Below, one piece after another: positions 60,031-64,000 of a stretch of 64,000 nucleotides of DNA. Position numbers and translations under genes: made by a program. The first letter of the stretch is position 1. Every line of letters starts with the position of its first letter. The notes beneath the pieces are model-generated. The model ran no database searches and was not told the DNA's origin. It saw nothing but the letters and a program-made list of their open reading frames with translations. Origin of the DNA: Terriglobales bacterium. GTDB lineage: Bacteria; Acidobacteriota; Terriglobia; Bryobacterales; Bryobacteraceae. The stretch lies in NCBI GenBank assembly GCA_027485675.1, contig JAIXQP010000023.1:62001-126000 (forward strand), given 5' to 3'.

Positions 60031-60119
60031 CGGATCTCCCCATGTTTTTTATTGTAATGATCTGCCGGGGCGTGTCCGGTTTCCGGGGAGTTTGGTGTTT
60101 TTCAAGATAGGAGACCGCG

Positions 60120-60527
60120 ATGAACTTGCAAAGTCGGCGGCCGCTATTAGTTTGCGCCGCAGGATTGGTGATGTGGGGTGCCGGGGCTCAGGCCCAACCG
60201 GCGAAGGGAGGGAACCGGCCCTTGCCCGCGTTCGTAGACATGATGCCGGGAGCGAAGGAGTTGACGTCTTCGGCCTTTTCGAATGCGCTGCGCGAAGGCG
60301 GTACCGTGCTGGCGGCCACGGAGAAGCCGGAGGCGGAGGTTCTGGCCTACTACAAGGCGTCGATGCAACGGCATGGGCTAACGGCGGGACCAGAGACGGT
60401 CACCCCGAAGAAGGTCGTGTTGGTGAAGGGCTTGAGCGGGGACGGCAAGCGCGAACTCCGCCTCGAAGTGAACCCGGGTAATGGCGGCCGCGTAGTGTTC
60501 CAACTGAATTTTGTAGTGAGTAAGTAG
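60120..60527 (+). CDS. Exported small protein, paralogue of the adjacent lipoprotein
   Basis: 135 residues, AGGAG before ATG. Signal 1-25 (RRPLLVCAAGLVMWGAGAQAQ). Mature domain pattern: VDMMPGAKEL, a beta strand GGTVLAATEKP, helix EAEVLAYYKASMQRHGL, strand KKVVLVKGL, RELRLEVNPGNGGRVVFQLNFV. This order (PGAK, strand, V..YY.....HGL, strands with R.L.V, FQLNFV) is shared with the next gene, so the two are diverged duplicates. Family not recognised. Lies between two sigma-kinase pairs and upstream of a kinase, suggesting a sensor or target in the periplasm. Confidence 0.6.
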   Translation: MNLQSRRPLLVCAAGLVMWGAGAQAQPAKGGNRPLPAFVDMMPGAKELTSSAFSNALREGGTVLAATEKPEAEVLAYYKASMQRHGLTAGPETVTPKKVVLVKGLSGDGKRELRLEVNPGNGGRVVFQLNFVVSK

Positions 60528-60548
60528 ATTCTTTTCAGGAGTAATTCT

Positions 60549-61031
60549 ATGTTGACTTTCATGCGAGTTACGACCGCCACGGCGGTATTGGCCCTTCTGA
60601 CCGCCTGCGGCGGCAGCAAGGAGATGGCGAAGGGGAGCAGCGAGGAGCCGGCGGTGTCGGCGGCCAAGGCGGCGTTGGGCGCGGCGATTGGCGCCAAGAC
60701 CGGCCTGGGCGTGAGCACCGACGATCTGCCGGATTTCGCGGAGCTGCCCCCGGGCGCTAAAGCGATCCACAACATGAAGATAAATCAGCCGGACAGCAAA
60801 GGCGGCAGCTTGTCGCTCGAAACGAGCCAGAGTCTCGAAGAGGTGGCCAACTTCTATCGGGGCGTGGTAGCCAAGCACGGTCTGAAGATCATGATGGAGA
60901 CGGCGGCGGGGGAAGGGATGATGTTGAACACGCAGAGCGAGGACCAGAAGCGTTCGCTGCAGGTGCTGCTTGGCCGGGGCGAGGACGGCAAGACGTCTAT
61001 CAATCTCGTCCATGTTCAACGGAAGGAGTAG
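60549..61031 (+). CDS. Putative lipoprotein, paralogue of the preceding exported protein
   Basis: 160 residues, AGGAG 7 nt before the ATG. Signal with a proper lipobox L17-T-A-C20 (LALLTAC), then GGSKEMAKGSSEEP linker. Domain from about 60: FAELPPGAKAIHN, LSLETSQ, SLEEVANFYRGVVAKHGLKIM, KRSLQVLLGRGEDGKTSINLVHV. It matches the previous protein in order of PPGAK, EEVA.FY....KHGL and the closing strands; the two are diverged copies, one lipidated and one not. Followed by a Ser/Thr kinase gene 45 nt downstream on the same strand, so all three may be one unit. Confidence 0.65.
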   Translation: MLTFMRVTTATAVLALLTACGGSKEMAKGSSEEPAVSAAKAALGAAIGAKTGLGVSTDDLPDFAELPPGAKAIHNMKINQPDSKGGSLSLETSQSLEEVANFYRGVVAKHGLKIMMETAAGEGMMLNTQSEDQKRSLQVLLGRGEDGKTSINLVHVQRKE

Positions 61032-61076
61032 CCGGATTTTGCTAGTCTGAGACGACCGGAAAGGAGGTTGTCGGCA

Positions 61077-63413
61077 GTGCAAGCGGACGGAACGTGGAAC
61101 CGGATGGAGCGGGTTTTTGAGCAGGCGTTGCAACTGCCTGCGGAGGACCGCGTGGCATGGGTGCGGGAGCACTGCGCCAGTGACCCGGCGGTACGGGACG
61201 AGGTGTTGGCGATGTTGGGGGCGCAGGAGAATCTCGGTGAGTTTCTCTCGGCGCCCCTGCTCGACTTCACCGGCCAGCAGTTTGGCCGGTACACAGCGGC
61301 CGAGGAGGTGGGGCGCGGAGGCATGAGCGTGGTCTACCGCGGCCATCGCACCGGCGGCGACTTCTCGAAGGAGGTGGCCATTAAGGTAGTGCTGCTCCAG
61401 TCCGCGGCCGGAATGGGGGAAGGGGAGACGCAAATCCTGGCGGGGTTGGAGCATCCGCATATCGCCCGGTTACTCGATGGCGGGACCACGGAGCTGGGCT
61501 TTCGCTACCTGGTCATGGAGTTCGTCAAGGGACAGCCCTTCACGGAGTACAGCGCCGGCCGGAGCGAAGCGGAGAAGCTGCAGCTGTTCCTTGATGTGTG
61601 CGGCGCGGTGCAGTACGCGCACCGGGCGCTAGTGGTGCACCGGGATCTGAAACCGGACAACATCCTGGTCACGGCGGAAGGGACCGTGAAGCTGCTGGAT
61701 TTCGGCATTGCCAAGATTCTGAATCCGGCGGCGGGAGCGGAGCAGACGCGCGGCTTGCGGGCATTCAGCCCGAACTATGCAAGCCCGGAGCAGTTGCTGG
61801 GTCAGCCGGTGACGACGGCGACCGACATCTACTCGCTGGGAGTGCTGCTGTGCGAACTGTTGACCGGGAAGCCGCCGCGCGCCGTGGACGGGCTGACCCT
61901 CGAGGAAATGGTGGATGCCGCGCGGCAATCGGTCGTCGCGGTACCGCTGCAAGGCGAGTTGGGCGCGATCGTTCTGAAGGCGCTGCGAACTGACCCTGAG
62001 GCTCGTTACGAGTCGGCCGGCGCGATGGCGCGCGACATGGAACGCTATCGGCAGGGAATGCCCGTGGAGGCCCAGGCACCGACCTGGAGTTACCGGGCGC
62101 GGAAGTTTGTGGGCCGGCACCGGCTGGCGGTGGGCGCGGGATCGCTGGCCGCCGTGGGGTTGATGGTATCGACGGGAGTCGCCGTCTGGCAGGCGCAACG
62201 GGCGGAGCTGCGGTTCAATCAGGTGCGCGAACTGGCCCGGGCGGTGATGTTCGACCTGCACGATGAGGTGAAAAAGCTGCCGGGGTCGCTCGAGGCGCGG
62301 AAAGTGATCGTCGACCGGAGCGTGAAGTATCTGGACACGCTGGCGGAGGACACGAGCGCCAGCACCGAGGTGAAGCTGGACCTGGCGCGCGGGTATCTGC
62401 GTTTGGCCGAGATTGAAGGCAAGGACCTGGCCGGGATGAGTTTAGGCCGGAGCGGCGACGCGCTGGCGCATTCGAGGAAGGCCGTCGAGATCGCGCGGCC
62501 GGTCTCCGGGCAGGATGTGGAGTCGCAGCGGGTTTTACTCGATGCGATCGATTCTTTGGCGGCCGCGCATACCGTACGAGGGGACATCAAGGCCGCGCAG
62601 CCTTTCGCCGAAGAGGCGATGACCCGGGCCACGGCGCTGGCGGCGGCTGATCCGCGCGAGCGGGACCGTTTGGCCGCCGTCGCGAAGCAGTTGGCCGACA
62701 TCTATTCGAAGTCTCCCGAGCGGGAGAAGGCGCTGCCACTGTTTCGGCGCTCGCTCGAACTCCGAGCGGCGTTGGCAAAGGAGACGCCAGGCGATCTGCG
62801 GCGGCAGCAACGGCTGGCGGAAGCGCATAGTTGGATTTCCGCGGACCTGTGGCGGAGCAAGCAGTACGCCGAGTCCGAGCAGCACGCGCGCGAGTGCCTG
62901 CGATTGGAAGAGGCGCGATTCAAGGCGGAGCCCCGGTTGGCGCGGGCGAATCTTGCCAGCGCGGCGCTGCAAGTGGCCATGCTGTCCCTGCGGGCCAAGC
63001 GATATGAGGAGGCGATTGACCATTTCGAGCGGGGCTTGGAGTTGCGACGGGAGGTCGCGCAGGAGGACCCGAAGAGCGCGACCTCGGCGCTGCGCGTCGT
63101 CGCGGCGCTGGACCGGATCGGCCTCGCTTACCGGGAATGGGGCCGGCATCCGGAGGCGATCCGGTTTGGCCAGCAGGCGCTGGCCGAGGCCAAGCGCGTG
63201 AGAAATCTGGACCCGGCGAACGCCACCGCAGCGCGGGAGTATGTCTATGCTTTGGGAGATTTGGCGTTGAGCTACCAGCAGGCCGGACAAAAGCCGCAGG
63301 CCTGCACTTTGGCGCGCGAGACGGTCACCTTCCTAAAAGGGAAGAAGTCCGAGGCGCCACTGGACCCCACGAAGGAGAAGATGACCCGGCTGCTGGGGGC
63401 GTGCGGGGGCTAA
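61077..63413 (+). CDS. Transmembrane Ser/Thr protein kinase with TPR sensor region (third)
   Basis: 778 residues from the GTG at 61077, spaced 9 nt from AAGGAGG; a TTG at 61068 would directly abut that site. N-terminal helical module at 1-65 (LQLPAEDRVAWVREHCASDPAVRDEV). Kinase domain: VGRGGMSVVYRG, K103, H188-R189-D190-LKPDN, DFG 208-210, and SPNYASPEQLLG. Membrane helix at about 345-367 (LAVGAGSLAAVGLMVSTGVAVWQ). The extracytoplasmic part is TPR-like from 380 to 760 (LARGYLRLAEIEG, AAQPFAEEAMTRATAL, LFRRSLELRAALAKE). Convergent with the third ECF sigma gene, sharing 4 nt at the stops. Confidence 0.92.
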   Translation: MQADGTWNRMERVFEQALQLPAEDRVAWVREHCASDPAVRDEVLAMLGAQENLGEFLSAPLLDFTGQQFGRYTAAEEVGRGGMSVVYRGHRTGGDFSKEVAIKVVLLQSAAGMGEGETQILAGLEHPHIARLLDGGTTELGFRYLVMEFVKGQPFTEYSAGRSEAEKLQLFLDVCGAVQYAHRALVVHRDLKPDNILVTAEGTVKLLDFGIAKILNPAAGAEQTRGLRAFSPNYASPEQLLGQPVTTATDIYSLGVLLCELLTGKPPRAVDGLTLEEMVDAARQSVVAVPLQGELGAIVLKALRTDPEARYESAGAMARDMERYRQGMPVEAQAPTWSYRARKFVGRHRLAVGAGSLAAVGLMVSTGVAVWQAQRAELRFNQVRELARAVMFDLHDEVKKLPGSLEARKVIVDRSVKYLDTLAEDTSASTEVKLDLARGYLRLAEIEGKDLAGMSLGRSGDALAHSRKAVEIARPVSGQDVESQRVLLDAIDSLAAAHTVRGDIKAAQPFAEEAMTRATALAAADPRERDRLAAVAKQLADIYSKSPEREKALPLFRRSLELRAALAKETPGDLRRQQRLAEAHSWISADLWRSKQYAESEQHARECLRLEEARFKAEPRLARANLASAALQVAMLSLRAKRYEEAIDHFERGLELRREVAQEDPKSATSALRVVAALDRIGLAYREWGRHPEAIRFGQQALAEAKRVRNLDPANATAAREYVYALGDLALSYQQAGQKPQACTLARETVTFLKGKKSEAPLDPTKEKMTRLLGACGG

Positions 63414-63916
63414 GGGGCCTCCGCGAGGCGGGCGAAGAGCCAGGCGCGGGCGAACTCCCAATCGCGTTTGGCGGTGGAGAGCGAGATCTCGAGGACTTCG
63501 GCGATCTCCTGGAAATCGAGGCCGGCGAAGAAGCGCATCTCGACGACGCGGGCTTTGCGCTCGTCCTTGAGAGCGAGCTGGGTGAGAGCCCGGTCGATTT
63601 CGATGATGCTTTCAAGGGGCATGGCCGTGCTCGAGGGCTCCCAGCCGGGAGTCCAGGTGATCGAAGTCAGGTCGGCCTGACGCTTTTCGGCCATGCGGTA
63701 GCGGACCGCATCAATAAGCACCATGCGCATGGTGCGGGAGGCGAGGGCGAAGAAGTGGGTCCGGCTCTTCCAGCCTTGGCTGTGGAGCCGGAGCCAGGCT
63801 TCGTTGACGAGTTGGGTGGGTTGGAGGCTTGGCTGCCGCACGGAGCGGCTGAGATGAATCGCGGCGATCTTGTGCAGTTCCCGGTAGACTTCGTCGGCCT
63901 CAGGACCTTGGAGCAT
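63410..63916 (-). CDS. ECF-like sigma factor of the kinase-linked group (third)
   Basis: 168 residues. Region 2: VYRELHKIAAIHLSRSVRQPS, LVNEAWLRLHSQGWKSRTHFFALASRTMRMVLIDAVRYR. Region 4: LKDERKARVVEMRFFAGLDFQEIAEVLEISLSTAKRDWEFARAWL. QPTQLVNEAWLRL, RTHFFALASRTMRMVLID and VEMRFFAGLDFQEIAE are clear TIGR02999-like hallmarks. TATCAT lies 7 nt before the ATG, so the transcript may be leaderless. Convergent with its kinase with a 4-nt stop overlap. Sigma region 3 is absent, as expected for ECF types. Confidence 0.9.
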   Translation of the reverse strand: MLQGPEADEVYRELHKIAAIHLSRSVRQPSLQPTQLVNEAWLRLHSQGWKSRTHFFALASRTMRMVLIDAVRYRMAEKRQADLTSITWTPGWEPSSTAMPLESIIEIDRALTQLALKDERKARVVEMRFFAGLDFQEIAEVLEISLSTAKRDWEFARAWLFARLAEAP

Positions 63917-63938
63917 TTTCTCTATGATAGTGCGGCAG

Positions 63939-64000
63939 CTATCGGGAGCGCGGGGCGGCCAGGATGGCGGCGGTGAACTTGAAGAGGGCCTTAGTGGCAG
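63939..64000 (-). CDS. Possible 3' end of a minus-strand gene running off the window
   Basis: On the minus strand the frame from the window edge reads ATKALFKFTAAILAAPRSR then TAG at 63939-63941, 22 bp upstream of the sigma start. It is compatible with the C-terminus of a protein in the same orientation, but only 20 codons are visible and no family can be named. The overlapping frame continuous with the sigma gene is also open, so this remains tentative. Confidence 0.2.
   Translation of the reverse strand, partial: ATKALFKFTAAILAAPRSR

Overview
The window looks like a chromosomal segment of a member of the Acidobacteriota, most likely the Solibacter/Bryobacter lineage. This is inferred from gene content, not from a database search: two very large Oar-like TonB-dependent receptors with a carboxypeptidase-regulatory N-terminus; a DUF1549/DUF1553 cytochrome paired with a DUF1501 protein; three ECF sigma/Ser-Thr kinase pairs; a 1439-residue VWA/BACON/TIGR03437-type surface protein; and GC-rich, tightly packed genes. 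No insertion sequence, prophage, CRISPR array, tRNA or rRNA gene was recognised.

Layout. 1-4.9 kb: end of a VWA-like protein, a coiled-coil membrane protein, two TPR proteins and an orphan MacB/FtsX-type permease. 4.9-9.3 kb: tgt-yajC-secD-secF, with an unusual helix-hairpin-helix-like insertion in SecF. 9.4-12.9 kb: a TonB-ExbB-ExbD-ExbD-TPR lipoprotein energy-transduction operon. 13.0-15.5 kb: a bifunctional RelA/SpoT enzyme and a DUF971 protein. 15.5-19.3 kb (minus): ECF sigma, zinc-finger anti-sigma and a DUF3106-like periplasmic protein; gpsA-plsY-thpR for phospholipid synthesis and RNA end processing. 19.3-21.7 kb: 3-methyladenine glycosylase, an unannotated 39-residue membrane microprotein and an S9-type hydrolase. 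21.7-27.6 kb (minus): giant surface protein, then an ECF sigma-kinase operon. 27.7-30.9 kb: a 42-residue secreted Lys-rich peptide, membrane proteins including an ABA4-like one, a GNAT acetyltransferase and a sulfatase. 30.9-36.1 kb (minus): translation cluster rplM-rpsI and rpsB-tsf-pyrH-frr, followed by an exported triple-RidA protein.

36.1-50.5 kb: two receptor loci. The first (36.7-43.9 kb) starts with a sharp sigma70-like promoter, a predicted leaderless 22-residue leader ORF ending in four cysteine codons, then receptor, cytochrome/DUF1553 and DUF1501 genes. The second (47.2-50.5 kb, minus) pairs a receptor with a Tat-exported sulfatase. The ExbB/ExbD/TonB operon at 9.4-12.1 kb could energise both receptors. 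50.7-57.0 kb: a membrane protein, a GT4 glycosyltransferase, an exported protein, a sialidase-like propeller, a dienelactone hydrolase and a serine hydrolase.

57.1-63.9 kb: a roughly symmetrical signalling island. Two sigma/kinase pairs are each convergent and share stop-codon bases, and they flank two small exported proteins that resemble one another. This island and the Cys-tailed leader ORF are the strongest candidates for undescribed biology. A window-wide trait is extreme compaction: 8 of 12 convergent gene pairs overlap at their stop codons, and the other four junctions carry an inverted repeat.
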